This document shows positions 53,717-63,452 of a stretch of 64,000 nucleotides of DNA, piece by piece. The stretch's first letter is position 1. Each line of letters begins with the position of its first letter. The stretch is from Sphingobium sp. EM0848 (GTDB lineage Bacteria > Pseudomonadota > Alphaproteobacteria > Sphingomonadales > Sphingomonadaceae), in NCBI RefSeq assembly GCF_013375555.1, contig NZ_JABXWB010000001.1:2933501-2997500 (forward strand). Direction: 5' to 3'. The position numbers were made by a program, and so were the translations under genes. The notes under the pieces are model-generated. The model saw nothing but the letters and a program-made list of their open reading frames with translations, was not told the DNA's origin and did no database searches.

Positions 53717-55675
53717 TTGAAGAATCTTTCCGTTGTCGCGGGCATGTTGCTCGCGCAGCTTTCCGTGCCGGCCTTTGCGCAGACCGATGCCATCAAATCC
53801 GTACCGCCCGAACAATGGCGGATCGAGGCCTTTGCCGAACTTCCGCTGATGGAGCAGCCGGAACTGTCGCCCGACGGAACGCGCATTGCCGCTCGCGTGG
53901 CGATTGAGGGCCAGTTGATGTTGATGATCGCCTCCGTCGCGGACGGCCCCAACCGTGTTCGCATGCTGCAACTGGGGGAGAATGACCTCAACTGGTGGAG
54001 CTGGGTCAATGACGAATGGCTGATCGCGGGTCTTGGCAGCGAAACCAATGTGGAAGGCGCGCCCTGGTCGATCAGCCGCGTCGCCGGCATCAAGGCCGAC
54101 GGCAGCAAGATCAACCTGCTGGCGAAAGCCACCGCCGCGCAGAATGCCGATGATGTGATCTGGGTCGCCCGTGACGGCAGCCCGCGCATCCTGCTGTCCT
54201 ATCAGACCTCAATCTATGGCAATGACCTCGGCTTCTGGCCGCGCGTGGACGAAGTGGATGTGACCACCGGCAAGCTGCGCGCTGTCGTGCAACCGCGCCA
54301 ATATGTGATGTCCTGGTATGCCGATGCGGCTGGCGCGGTGCGCATGGGGATCGGCTATGATGACTCGATCCGCACCGCCAAGCTGCTCTATCGCCCCGAT
54401 GGCCGGTCGAGCTTCCGCGTCGTCGACCGCGCCAATCGCCGCCGGGATGAATCGATGGTGGTGCCGATGTTGTTCACCGCCGAACCGGGCAAGGCCATTG
54501 CCAGCGACGATCATGAAGGGACTGACGCGCTCTACGAATTTGATCTCAACCGGCTGGAACTGGGAACGAAGATCTTTGCTGCACCCGGTTATTACGACAT
54601 TGGAGGGGTGGAACGTGACGCGGCGGGCACGGGCCTGGCCGGGGTGCGCTTTACCGCCGACGGGCCGGGGGTCCATTGGTTCGATCCGGGTCTGGCCAAG
54701 GTACAGGCCGATATCGACAAGGCGGTCGGCAATCGCCGCGCCCGGATCGTGTCGACCAGTCGCGACCACAGCCGCATGATCGTCCATGTCGGCAGCGCCG
54801 ATCAGCCCGGCGCCTATTATTATTACGACACCTCCGTCGGGGTGATGAACCTCCTGTCCCTGATCAGCAACAGCTTCGGCCCTGGCACCCATCTCTCGCC
54901 CGTGAAGACGATCCGCTACAAGGCGCGCGACGGGCTGGACATCGCCGCCGTGCTCACTCTGCCCAAGGATCGGGACCCGAAGAATCTGCCGCTCATCCTG
55001 ATGCCTCATGGCGGACCCTTTGCCCGTGACAGTGAGGAATGGGACTGGTGGGTGCAATTCTTCGCCTATCGCGGCTATGCGGTACTCCAGCCCAATTATC
55101 GCGGCTCCGCTGGCTATGGCACCGCCTTCGCGGCCAAGGGGGAGGGGCAATGGGGTCTTGCCATGCAGGATGATCTGAATGACGCGGTCGACTGGGTGGT
55201 GAAAGAGGGGATTGCCGACGCAAAGCGGGTCTGCATCGTCGGCGGCTCCTATGGCGGTTATGCGGCGATGCGGGCGGCGCAGCGTGACGGCGCGAAATAT
55301 CGCTGCGCCATTTCCTATGCTGGTGTGTCCGACCTGTCGGCAATGGTGCGCTATGACAGCCGTTTTCTCAATTCCGGTCGGGGCAAGGACTGGATGAAGG
55401 CGCAGGCGCCCGATTTCGCTGCCGTTTCCCCCATCAATTTCGCCACGCAATTTTCCGCGCCGATCCTGCTGATGCACGGGAAGAAGGATCGGCGGGTTCA
55501 GGTCAGCCAGTCACGGGAAATGGCTGAAAAGCTGAAGGCTGCGGGAAAGGTCGAGGGACGCGATTATATTTATGTTGAACAGCCGCTGGCGGATCATTTC
55601 TTTTCCCGCCAGGCGGACCGGCTCGATTTCCTGCAACGTGTCGACGCTTTTTTGAAACAGCATAACCCGGCTTAA
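53717..55675 (+). CDS. Exported S9 family peptidase
   Basis: 652 residues. Sec signal MKNLSVVAGMLLAQLSVPAFAQ, then a beta-propeller-like region, then an alpha/beta-hydrolase catalytic domain. Triad: Ser511 in GGSYGGYAAM, Asp591 in GKKDRRVQV, His627 in ADHFF. Acylaminoacyl- or dipeptidyl-peptidase-like, probably periplasmic. It starts with TTG (53717) after AGGGGGA. It is likely monocistronic. Peptide specificity is unknown. Confidence 0.9.
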   Translation: MKNLSVVAGMLLAQLSVPAFAQTDAIKSVPPEQWRIEAFAELPLMEQPELSPDGTRIAARVAIEGQLMLMIASVADGPNRVRMLQLGENDLNWWSWVNDEWLIAGLGSETNVEGAPWSISRVAGIKADGSKINLLAKATAAQNADDVIWVARDGSPRILLSYQTSIYGNDLGFWPRVDEVDVTTGKLRAVVQPRQYVMSWYADAAGAVRMGIGYDDSIRTAKLLYRPDGRSSFRVVDRANRRRDESMVVPMLFTAEPGKAIASDDHEGTDALYEFDLNRLELGTKIFAAPGYYDIGGVERDAAGTGLAGVRFTADGPGVHWFDPGLAKVQADIDKAVGNRRARIVSTSRDHSRMIVHVGSADQPGAYYYYDTSVGVMNLLSLISNSFGPGTHLSPVKTIRYKARDGLDIAAVLTLPKDRDPKNLPLILMPHGGPFARDSEEWDWWVQFFAYRGYAVLQPNYRGSAGYGTAFAAKGEGQWGLAMQDDLNDAVDWVVKEGIADAKRVCIVGGSYGGYAAMRAAQRDGAKYRCAISYAGVSDLSAMVRYDSRFLNSGRGKDWMKAQAPDFAAVSPINFATQFSAPILLMHGKKDRRVQVSQSREMAEKLKAAGKVEGRDYIYVEQPLADHFFSRQADRLDFLQRVDAFLKQHNPA

Positions 55676-55767
55676 GCCGTCGCAACGGCAGGCCGACAAA
55701 AAGCCTTCAATTTACCCTGCGACATCGATCTGTCCGGAAATTTCGGACGGGTCGAGTCGGTTTCGTG

Positions 55768-55795
55768 TCATTTTGTCACTAAAATGAAATATAAT
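55768..55795 (+). promoter_or_regulatory. Promoter with palindrome before the DUF2490 gene
   Basis: A TATAAT -10 element (55790-55795) follows TCATTTT-GTCACT-AAAATGA (55768-55787), a 7-6-7 inverted repeat placed between the likely -35 and -10. No clear -35 hexamer is visible. Confidence 0.45.
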
Positions 55796-55855
55796 AGTAA
55801 CAGTAGAGACGCGAAACGGTCACAGTCGGCCTCCGCCGCCGGACTGGATGGGGGT

Positions 55856-56539
55856 ATGATGTCGCTGCGCTTGAAACTGACCACCGCCTTTGTCGCATTG
55901 AGCCTGCCTGCCATGGCCCATGCCAGCGAGGACGAACAGATCTGGACCACCGCCAGCGCGACGGTGAAGCTGAGCGATCACTGGCGCTTTTCGCAAGAGG
56001 TGGTCGGCCGGTTCAGCAACGACCGCGATGGGCTGTACGAAGTCGAGATGAACTCGCTGATCGGCTACAAGCTGAACAAGCAGGTGACTGTCTGGGCGGG
56101 TTACACCCATGACCCGCAATATAATGGCGGCGATTTTTCCGTGATGGAGCATCGCGGCCGCCAGCAGGTGACGTTCGACAATATCGTGAAGATCGGTCCC
56201 GGCCAACTCAGTGCCCGCCTGCGTCTGGAAGAGCGCTGGCGCGAGGGGATCAACGGCACGGCCTGGCGTTTCCGCCCCTATGTCAAATATGTGCTGCCGT
56301 TCAGGGAAGGCGGCAAGACCGCGCTGGTGTTGAGCCATGAGAGCTTCATCGATCTCAACACAACCAGCTTTCAGCGCGTCGAAGGCGAAGAGCGGATGCG
56401 CAACCTGATCGCCATCACCACGCCGGTCGCGAAGAATGTGAATGCGGAAATCGGCTATCTGCACCAGCATGGCTTTCGTCCCAATGCCGATGACAGCAAC
56501 GACAATGTCGCTTCCTTCTCGCTGAGCTTCTCTTTCTAA
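55856..56539 (+). CDS. DUF2490 outer-membrane protein
   Basis: 227 residues. A signal peptide (LTTAFVALSLPAMAHA) precedes an alternating-strand pattern ending in SFSLSFSF, the C-terminal aromatic signature of outer-membrane beta-barrels. Conserved blocks include DEQIWTTASATVKLSDHW, RLRLEERWREGI and RFRPYVKYVLPF. DUF2490 proteins are uncharacterised. The start is one of two adjacent ATGs (55856 or 55859). A TATAAT promoter lies about 60 bp upstream. Confidence 0.85.
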   Translation: MMSLRLKLTTAFVALSLPAMAHASEDEQIWTTASATVKLSDHWRFSQEVVGRFSNDRDGLYEVEMNSLIGYKLNKQVTVWAGYTHDPQYNGGDFSVMEHRGRQQVTFDNIVKIGPGQLSARLRLEERWREGINGTAWRFRPYVKYVLPFREGGKTALVLSHESFIDLNTTSFQRVEGEERMRNLIAITTPVAKNVNAEIGYLHQHGFRPNADDSNDNVASFSLSFSF

Positions 56540-56647
56540 AGGCTCCCTCTGCCGGTCGCCCTTTCCGGTCCGCGCCGGGATGGGTTGTTCGGCAATAAAG
56601 GGCGGGTGCGCTTGCCCGGTCATGGCGCGAAGGCCTATAGCGCCGCC

Positions 56648-57772
56648 ATGACCAGCGAACCTTTCCGTTCGCAGCTTGCGGCGCTGGAGAAGCGCGGCAG
56701 GTTGCGCCGTCTGATCCCCCGTTCCGGGCGGGACTTTGCCTCCAACGACTATCTCGGTCTGGCCGGCGATCCGATCATCGGGCAGGCAGTGGCCGACGCT
56801 GTGGCGCGGGGCGTGCCGGTGGGATCGGGCGGATCGCGCCTGTTGCGCGGCAACGCGCCGGAACATGAGGGGCTGGAGGTCAAGGCCGCCGTCTTCTTCC
56901 GCACGCAGGCCGCGCTGTTCATGGCGAACGGCTTTGCCGCCAATCTGGCGCTGTTTTCCACCCTGCCGCAGCGCGGCGACCTGATCGTCGCGGATGAATT
57001 GATCCACGCCAGCGTTCATGACGGCATCCGCATGTCGAAGGCGGTGACGGTGTTCGCCCGCCATAATGACGTCCAGAGCTTTGCCGACCTGATCGTCGCC
57101 TGGCGGCAGGAAGGCGGCAAGGGGCGGGTGTGGATCGCGGTCGAGACGCTCTATTCCATGGATGGCGACATGGCGCCGTTGCACGATCTGGCGGCGCTGG
57201 CGGCAAAATATGACGCCATGTTGATCCTCGATGAAGCGCATGGCACCGGCGTTTTCGGTCCTTCGGGGCGCGGCCTGTCCGCAGGACTTGACGGCATGCA
57301 CAATGTCGTGACGCTGCATACCTGCGGCAAGGCGATGGGGGTGGAGGGCGCGCTGATTTGCGGGCCGCAGATCCTGATCGATTATCTTATCAACCGGGCG
57401 CGGGCCTTTATTTTCTCGACCGCGCCCTCGCCGTTGATGGCGGTGGCGGTGTCGGCGGCGCTCGACCGGATCGAGCAGGCAAGCGACCTGCGCGACCGCC
57501 TGAAGACATTGCAGGTCGACGCCAGCGAAGTGATCTGCGCGCCGCTCGGCCTGCCTGCGCCGCGCAGCCAGATCATCCCGGTCATATTGGGCGAGGACCG
57601 CCGCGCCATGGCCGCTGCCGCCGCCTTGCAGGAGGCGGGCTTCGACGTGCGCGGCATCCGTCCGCCGACCGTGCCGCCCGGCACCAGCCGCCTGCGGATT
57701 TCGCTGACCCTGAATGTCGGGCGCGCTGATATCGCCGCGCTGGGCGAGGCATTGCGGCGGGCGGTGGCATGA
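56648..57772 (+). CDS. bioF: 8-amino-7-oxononanoate synthase (KAPA synthase)
   Basis: 374 residues, a PLP enzyme making KAPA from pimeloyl-CoA/ACP and alanine for biotin. Motifs: [27 protein letters not shown] and the PLP-lysine loop [13 protein letters not shown]. The loop has CGK where many BioF have FGK or FSK. The ATG at 56648 is chosen; the upstream extension is not supported. The last bases overlap bioD by 4 bp. Confidence 0.92.
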   Translation: MTSEPFRSQLAALEKRGRLRRLIPRSGRDFASNDYLGLAGDPIIGQAVADAVARGVPVGSGGSRLLRGNAPEHEGLEVKAAVFFRTQAALFMANGFAANLALFSTLPQRGDLIVADELIHASVHDGIRMSKAVTVFARHNDVQSFADLIVAWRQEGGKGRVWIAVETLYSMDGDMAPLHDLAALAAKYDAMLILDEAHGTGVFGPSGRGLSAGLDGMHNVVTLHTCGKAMGVEGALICGPQILIDYLINRARAFIFSTAPSPLMAVAVSAALDRIEQASDLRDRLKTLQVDASEVICAPLGLPAPRSQIIPVILGEDRRAMAAAAALQEAGFDVRGIRPPTVPPGTSRLRISLTLNVGRADIAALGEALRRAVA

Positions 57773-58383
57773 GTGTCTTCGTCGTCACCGGCACCGATAC
57801 CGACATCGGCAAGACCGTGTTCGCGGCGGGTCTGGCCGGAGCGCTGGGCGCGCATTACTGGAAGCCGGTCCAGGCCGGGATTGATCCCGAAGGCGACAAG
57901 GAATGCGTGGCTGCTCTGTCCGGTCTTCCGCCGTCGCATATCCTGCCCGAAGCCTATCGCCTGACCACGCCCGCCTCGCCTCATCTGGCGGCGCGGATCG
58001 ACGGGGTGGAGATCAGCCTCGACGCTCTCGCCTTGCCGAAGGTCGACGGCCCGCTGGTGGTGGAGGGCGCGGGCGGGCTGATGGTGCCGGTCAGCGAAAC
58101 GTTGCTGATGATCGACCTGTTCGCGCATTGGCGCGCGCCGGTCATCCTCTGTGCCCGGACCGGGCTGGGCACGATCAACCACAGCCTGCTCAGCATAGAG
58201 GCCTTGCGGGCGCGGGACATAGCGATTGCCGGGATCGCCTTCATCGGCGAGCCGCATGCGGAGAATGAACGGATCATTCCGGCGTTGGGCAAAGTCCCCA
58301 GCCTTGGCCGTTTGCCGCATCTCGATCCACTGGATGCGGGCGCGCTCCGGACAGCGTTCGCGTCGTCCATCCGCCTGCCCTGA
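57769..58383 (+). CDS. bioD: Dethiobiotin synthetase
   Basis: 204 residues. It closes the ureido ring of dethiobiotin with ATP and CO2. The P-loop is [15 protein letters not shown], and [12 protein letters not shown] is the second conserved motif. It overlaps bioF (ATGA, 57769-57772), so expression is coupled. The M13 peptidase gene starts about 160 bp later, and bioA lies beyond it. Confidence 0.95.
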   Translation: MSVFVVTGTDTDIGKTVFAAGLAGALGAHYWKPVQAGIDPEGDKECVAALSGLPPSHILPEAYRLTTPASPHLAARIDGVEISLDALALPKVDGPLVVEGAGGLMVPVSETLLMIDLFAHWRAPVILCARTGLGTINHSLLSIEALRARDIAIAGIAFIGEPHAENERIIPALGKVPSLGRLPHLDPLDAGALRTAFASSIRLP

Positions 58384-58540
58384 GGCATTGCGCAGGAGCA
58401 CAGCTGCTCTTTTGCCCAAGCCGCAAGCGCCTGAGATTTTTCGACCAACGACATGGACATCGCCGCCTTGAGGCGCTCAACTCCCGGCCATCATGGGCGC
58501 GTCCGCGTGCCCTGACCAAATGAAGCAAGGGAAAGCTTTG

Positions 58541-60568
58541 ATGAAATATCTCCTCCTCGGCGCAGCGGCTGTTGCGCTGGCTGCTGGCGCGTCCGTCGCG
58601 CAGACCGATCCTGCGCAACAGAGCGCGGCAAAACCGACCTATGGCAGCTACGGTTTCGATGCGGCCGGCATGGACAAGTCGGTGAAGCCCGGCGACGATT
58701 TCTACGACTATGCCAATGGCATATGGGCGAAGAACACGCCGATCCCGGCGGACAAGTCCAACTATGGCGCCTTCAACACGCTGGACGACCTGTCGCGGGA
58801 ACGGACCAAGGGCATTCTCGATGCCGCGCAGGGAGACCCGAACAGCAAGATCGGCAATGCCTATGCCAGCTATCTCGACGCCGCCACGGTTGAGAAAAAG
58901 GGCCTGACCCCCGCCAAGCCTTGGATCGCGAAGATCAAGGCGGTGAAGGACAGGCCCGGCTATGCGAAGCTCGCCGCTGAGGCTGCCCGCGCCGGCATTG
59001 ACGGTCCCTTCGGCTTTTATGTCAATCAGGACGACAAGGACCCCGAAACCTATATCCTCGTCCTGCATCAGGCTGGTCTCGGCCTGCCCGACCGCGATTT
59101 CTATCTGGAACCCGACGCGAAGATGGCGGCGATCCGCACCGCCTATGTCGCGCATCTCGAAAAGATGCTGACGCTGGCAGGCGAAGCCGATGCCAAGGCC
59201 CGCGCCGCAGCGCTGATGGCCTTCGAAACGGAAATCGCCAAGGTCCACTGGACCCAGGTTGACAGTCGCGACGCGGACAAGACCTATAACAAGATGACGC
59301 TGGCGGACTTGCAGAAGGCCGCGCCGGGCTTCGACTTCACCGCCTATTTCGCCGCCAACAGGCTTGCGCCCAAGGACCTGCTGGTGTCGCAGCCCAGCGC
59401 CGTCACCGGCGAAGCCGCGCTGATCGCCAAGGCGCCGGTCGGCGTGCTGAAGGACGCGCTGCTGCTGCGCGCGCTGCACAACTTTGCCGATCAGTTGCCC
59501 GACAGCATCGCCAACGCCAATTTCGCCTTCTACGGCACCACGCTCTCGGGCACGCCCGAACGCGAGGCGCGTTGGAAGCGCGCGGTCGATTTCCTCAAAG
59601 GCTCGATGGGTGAGGAAATCGGCAAGGTCTATGTCGCCAAATATTTCCCGCCCGAAACCAAGGCGGCGATGGATCAGCTGGTCAAGAATGTGATCGCCGC
59701 CATGGGCCGCCGCATCGATGGCCTGACCTGGATGAGCGACGCCGCCAAGGCCCGCGCCCACAAGAAGCTGGCCGCTTTCACGCCCAAGATCGGCTATCCC
59801 GACAAATGGCGTGATTACACCGGCCTGACGATGAAGCGCGATGATCTGTTCGGCAATGCTCTGCGGTCGAACCAGTATGAGTTCGACTATCAGATGGGCA
59901 AGCTCGGCAAGCCCATCTATCGCTGGGAATGGGGCATGACCCCGATGGAGATCAACGCCTATGCCAATTTCGGCATGGTGGAGATCGTCTTCCCCGCCGC
60001 CATCCTGCAACCGCCCTTCTTCGATCCCCATGCCGATCCGGCGGTGAATTATGGCGGCATCGGCGCGGTGATCGGCCATGAACTCAGCCATCATTTCGAC
60101 GATCAGGGCGCGAAATATGATGAGACGGGCAAGCTCAACCAATGGTGGAGCGATCAGGACGTCGCCAATTTCAAGGCGCTGACCGACAGGCTGGTCAAGC
60201 AATATGACGCCTATGAACCCTTCCCCGGCGCACATGTGAAGGGGGCCTTCACGCTCGGCGAGAATATCGGCGATCTGGCCGGAGTCGCGGTGGCGCTCGA
60301 CGCCTATCACGCCTCGCTGGGCGGCAAGCCCGCGCCGGTGATCGATGGCACGAGCGGCGACGAACGCTTCTTCCTGGGCTGGGCGCAGGTGTGGCGGCGC
60401 AATTATCGCGAGCCGAATCTGCGCCAGCGTCTGGTCACCGATCCGCATTCGCCGTCGCAATATCGGGCTGATACCGTGCGCAATTTCGACCAATGGTATT
60501 CGGCCTTCAAACCGGAGGCGGGCGGCAAGATCATTCTCGCACCGCAAGATCGGGTGAAGATCTGGTGA
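58541..60568 (+). CDS. Exported M13-family metallopeptidase
   Basis: 675 residues with a signal peptide (MKYLLLGAAAVALAAGASVA). Zinc site HELSH: H513, E514, H517; third ligand E574 in GENIGD, with D578. The N-terminal domain is helical, as in neprilysin/PepO proteases, and the protein ends in VKIW like relatives that end in a C-terminal Trp. It cleaves peptides, probably in the periplasm. AAGGGAAA precedes the ATG at 58541. It is flanked by bioD and the DUF4168 gene, and ends at a terminator. Confidence 0.94.
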   Translation: MKYLLLGAAAVALAAGASVAQTDPAQQSAAKPTYGSYGFDAAGMDKSVKPGDDFYDYANGIWAKNTPIPADKSNYGAFNTLDDLSRERTKGILDAAQGDPNSKIGNAYASYLDAATVEKKGLTPAKPWIAKIKAVKDRPGYAKLAAEAARAGIDGPFGFYVNQDDKDPETYILVLHQAGLGLPDRDFYLEPDAKMAAIRTAYVAHLEKMLTLAGEADAKARAAALMAFETEIAKVHWTQVDSRDADKTYNKMTLADLQKAAPGFDFTAYFAANRLAPKDLLVSQPSAVTGEAALIAKAPVGVLKDALLLRALHNFADQLPDSIANANFAFYGTTLSGTPEREARWKRAVDFLKGSMGEEIGKVYVAKYFPPETKAAMDQLVKNVIAAMGRRIDGLTWMSDAAKARAHKKLAAFTPKIGYPDKWRDYTGLTMKRDDLFGNALRSNQYEFDYQMGKLGKPIYRWEWGMTPMEINAYANFGMVEIVFPAAILQPPFFDPHADPAVNYGGIGAVIGHELSHHFDDQGAKYDETGKLNQWWSDQDVANFKALTDRLVKQYDAYEPFPGAHVKGAFTLGENIGDLAGVAVALDAYHASLGGKPAPVIDGTSGDERFFLGWAQVWRRNYREPNLRQRLVTDPHSPSQYRADTVRNFDQWYSAFKPEAGGKIILAPQDRVKIW

Positions 60569-60578
60569 GAATCGGGAA

Positions 60579-60608
60579 GGGGCCGGATGCGCGAATCCGG
60601 CCCCTTTT
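60579..60608 (+). terminator. Terminator of the M13 peptidase gene
   Basis: GGGGCCGGAT (60579-60588) pairs with ATCCGGCCCC (60595-60604), followed by TTTT. Confidence 0.9.
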
Positions 60609-60788
60609 CTCATTGAGATGACGTAATGATTTCACCCGGCGATGAATCGTGGGCTATCAGCGATTAGCTGCATTTTCTTTGTTGACCGTCTCTTAAATGC
60701 AACATCTGGTCGGATCGCCCTTTTCTCCGGCCAACCTCTTCCACAGCTTCGCGTTCAAAGCGTGGTTGAGTTTTTGAGGAGAAGCATT

Positions 60789-61172
60789 TTGACGGGTCTG
60801 AAATCCATTTTTCTGAAGTCTGCCATGGCGTCGATCGCTCTGGCTGCGGCCGGTCCGGCTTTGGCGCAGGATGCCGCGGCCCCGGCTGCTCCTGCGGCTC
60901 CCGCTGCGGGCGCCAGCAGTTTCAGCGAGGCTGAAATCAAGCAGTTCGCCGCCGCCGCGGTCGAAGTGACCAAGATTCAGCAGGATGCGTCCATCGCCGC
61001 CGCCGACAAGCAGCCCAAGATGCTGGCCGCGCTCCAGGCGTCGGGCATCCCGCCGGAAAAGTTCAACCAGATCGGTCAGGCCGCCGCCGCTGATCCGGCG
61101 CTCCAGCAGAAGATTCAGGCGGCTGCTCCGGCTTCGGCAGCGCCGGCCGCTCCGGCAGCGCCCGCTCAATAA
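60789..61172 (+). CDS. DUF4168 exported protein
   Basis: 127 residues. Signal peptide (MTGLKSIFLKSAMASIALAA, then AGPALAQ), an Ala/Pro-rich spacer (DAAAPAAPAAPAAGASS), then the helical DUF4168 domain (FSEAEIKQFAAAAVEV, later QASGIPPEKFNQIGQAAAAD) and an Ala/Pro-rich tail. Function unknown. It starts with TTG at 60789 behind AGGAG; upstream in-frame codons lack support. It lies between the M13 peptidase and bioA. Confidence 0.82.
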   Translation: MTGLKSIFLKSAMASIALAAAGPALAQDAAAPAAPAAPAAGASSFSEAEIKQFAAAAVEVTKIQQDASIAAADKQPKMLAALQASGIPPEKFNQIGQAAAADPALQQKIQAAAPASAAPAAPAAPAQ

Positions 61173-61234
61173 GAGCGGCATTGCCGGCGGGGAGGCTCTG
61201 GCCATGAGGCGCTAACCCCCTTAAGCGTCTCGCC

Positions 61235-62524
61235 ATGACCTCCCCTGTCTGGCACCCCTTTTTCCAGCACGGCCTGAACGAGCCAATCCCCCACGTCGTC
61301 AAGGCGGAGGGGGCTTTGCTGCATCTGGCCGATGGCGGCGCGCTGATCGACGGCATTTCCAGCTGGTGGGTGACGACCCATGGCCATTGCCATCCCCGGA
61401 TCGCGGCGGCCATTGCGGATCAGGCGGGCAAGCTCGATCAGCTCATCTTCGCGGGCTACACCCATGAACCGGCGGAAGAGGTGGCGCAGGGCCTGATCGA
61501 TCTCGCGCCCAAGGCGGCGGATCGCGATCCGCTGGCGCATGTCTTCTATTCGGACAGCGGCTCCACGGCGGTCGAGGTCGCGCTCAAAATGGCGCTCGGC
61601 TACTGGCATAATCTGGCATTGGACGGTCTGGCCGAGCCGCGCCACGGTATCCTCGTCCTCCAGCACAGCTATCATGGCGACACCATCGGCACCATGTCGG
61701 TGGGCGAGCGCGGCGTCTATAATGCGGCCTGGTCGCCGCTGTTGTTCGATGTGGGCACGATCCCCTTTCCCCATGAGGGGCAGGAACAGGCCACGCTCGA
61801 CGCGCTGGAGGCCGCCTGCGCGCAAAAGCCCGCCGCCTTCGTCGTCGAACCGCTCATCCTTGGGGCCGGGGGGATGCTGATCTATCCCGCATGGGTCCTG
61901 CGCGAGATGGCGGCGATCTGCGCGCGCCACGACGTCCTGTTCATCGTGGACGAAGTGATGACAGGCTGGGGCCGCACCGGCACGCTGTTCGCCTGCGAAC
62001 AGGCGGGCGTGGTGCCGGACATCATGGCGGTGGCGAAGGGCATCACCGGCGGCGCGATCCCGCTCGCCGCGACTCTCGCGACCCCGCGCATCTTCGACGC
62101 GCATAAATCCACCGATCGCGCGCGGCTTTTCTACCATTCGAGCAGCTATACCGCGAACGCCATCGCCTGCGCCGCCGCCGCCGCCAATCTCGCCATCTGG
62201 CGCGAGGAGGATGTGCTGGGCCGCATCGCGACTCTGGCGCAGGGCATGGCCGAACGACTCGAAAAATTGGCCGAACACCCCGCCTTCGCCAATCCGCGCC
62301 AGATCGGCGTCATCGCCGCGATCGACCTGATCACGCCGGACGCGGGCTATCTCTCCGACCTCGCGCCCCGCCTGCGGGCCTTTGCCGGAGAACAGGGGCT
62401 CTTGCTGCGCCCGCTCGGCAACACCATCTACCTGATGCCGCCTTATTGCCTTGACGCAGATCAGCTCGATCACGTCTTTGCGGTGCTCCGGAAAGCCGGT
62501 GATGCATTTGGCGTTTCGGCCTGA
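61235..62524 (+). CDS. bioA: Adenosylmethionine-8-amino-7-oxononanoate aminotransferase
   Basis: 429 residues, PLP class III aminotransferase. It converts KAPA to DAPA with SAM as amino donor. Motifs: [61 protein letters not shown], and the PLP lysine in [14 protein letters not shown]. bioF and bioD lie upstream, separated by two unrelated genes. Length is normal. Confidence 0.95.
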   Translation: MTSPVWHPFFQHGLNEPIPHVVKAEGALLHLADGGALIDGISSWWVTTHGHCHPRIAAAIADQAGKLDQLIFAGYTHEPAEEVAQGLIDLAPKAADRDPLAHVFYSDSGSTAVEVALKMALGYWHNLALDGLAEPRHGILVLQHSYHGDTIGTMSVGERGVYNAAWSPLLFDVGTIPFPHEGQEQATLDALEAACAQKPAAFVVEPLILGAGGMLIYPAWVLREMAAICARHDVLFIVDEVMTGWGRTGTLFACEQAGVVPDIMAVAKGITGGAIPLAATLATPRIFDAHKSTDRARLFYHSSSYTANAIACAAAAANLAIWREEDVLGRIATLAQGMAERLEKLAEHPAFANPRQIGVIAAIDLITPDAGYLSDLAPRLRAFAGEQGLLLRPLGNTIYLMPPYCLDADQLDHVFAVLRKAGDAFGVSA

Positions 62525-62583
62525 CTTTCTTTTTCAGCATTTTGGCGCTATGGCGGCGCGATTTTTCGACTTCCCAGGATTTT

Positions 62584-62802
62584 ATGGCAAAAGAAGAACT
62601 ACTCGAAATGCGCGGACAGGTTGTGGAGCTTCTCCCCAACGCCATGTTCCGCGTGCGGCTTGAAAATGATCACGAGATCCTCGGCCACACCGCCGGCAAG
62701 ATGCGCAAGAACCGCATCCGCGTGCTGGTGGGCGACGAAGTGCTGGTCGAGCTGACCCCCTACGACCTGACCAAGGGTCGGATCACCTACCGCTTCAAAT
62801 AA
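62584..62802 (+). CDS. infA: Translation initiation factor IF-1
   Basis: 72 residues, a single S1/OB fold. [20 protein letters not shown], then [20 protein letters not shown] and RITYRF match IF-1. It occupies the A site during initiation. The ATG at 62584 is chosen from the standard N terminus. maf follows after 12 bp, as commonly seen in sphingomonads. Confidence 0.97.
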   Translation: MAKEELLEMRGQVVELLPNAMFRVRLENDHEILGHTAGKMRKNRIRVLVGDEVLVELTPYDLTKGRITYRFK

Positions 62803-62814
62803 GCCGCTTTTCTG

Positions 62815-63387
62815 ATGCGGCTTATCCTTGCTTCGGCTTCTCCCAGACGGCGTGACCTTCTGGGCCAGATCGGCGTGTCTCCCGATGCGGTGGACCCGGC
62901 CGACCTCGACGAAACACCCCTGAAGGCCGAACTGCCCGCCGCCTATGCCGCGCGCGTCGCCGCTGACAAGGGAGCTCTGGTGGCCGCCCGCCATCCGGGC
63001 GCGCTGGTGCTTTCCGGCGACACGGTGGTTGCCGTCGGCCGCCGCATCCTTCCCAAGACGGAAACGGAAGCCGAAGCGCGCGAGTGTCTCGATCTTCTCT
63101 CCGGCCGTCGCCACCGCGTCCTCAGCGCCATCACCCTGATCGACGCCGAGGGGAAGGCCCGCCACCGCCTTTCCACCAACATCGTCACCTTCAAGCGCCT
63201 CGACCGTGCCGAGATCGACGCCTATATCGCGTCCGAGGAATGGCACGGCAAGGCGGGCGGCTATGCGATACAGGGTCGCGCCGCTGGCCTGATCCGCGCT
63301 ATTCAGGGCAGCCACAGCGCGATCATGGGCCTGCCCCTTTACGAAACCCGCGCGCTGCTGAAGGCAGCGGGCTATCCACTGGACTAG
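62815..63387 (+). CDS. Maf-like nucleoside triphosphate pyrophosphatase
   Basis: 190 residues. LILASASPRRRDLLGQIGVS is the family signature. VLSGDTVVAVGRRILPKTE and YAIQGRAAGLIRAIQGSHSA complete the active site. Maf proteins hydrolyse dTTP/UTP or modified nucleotides to limit misincorporation. It is probably transcribed with infA and the downstream ribonuclease gene. Confidence 0.93.
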   Translation: MRLILASASPRRRDLLGQIGVSPDAVDPADLDETPLKAELPAAYAARVAADKGALVAARHPGALVLSGDTVVAVGRRILPKTETEAEARECLDLLSGRRHRVLSAITLIDAEGKARHRLSTNIVTFKRLDRAEIDAYIASEEWHGKAGGYAIQGRAAGLIRAIQGSHSAIMGLPLYETRALLKAAGYPLD

Positions 63388-63452
63388 AGTGATTTCGAGG
63401 GAAATGGCACATTTTCCGGCTCGGCAATCACGACCAACAGGACTGACCGAAC

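Noticed and set aside
58274..60613. Long antisense frame opposite the M13 peptidase gene
   Set aside because: Shadow of a GC-rich gene; crosses bioD, terminator and peptidase without coding signal.
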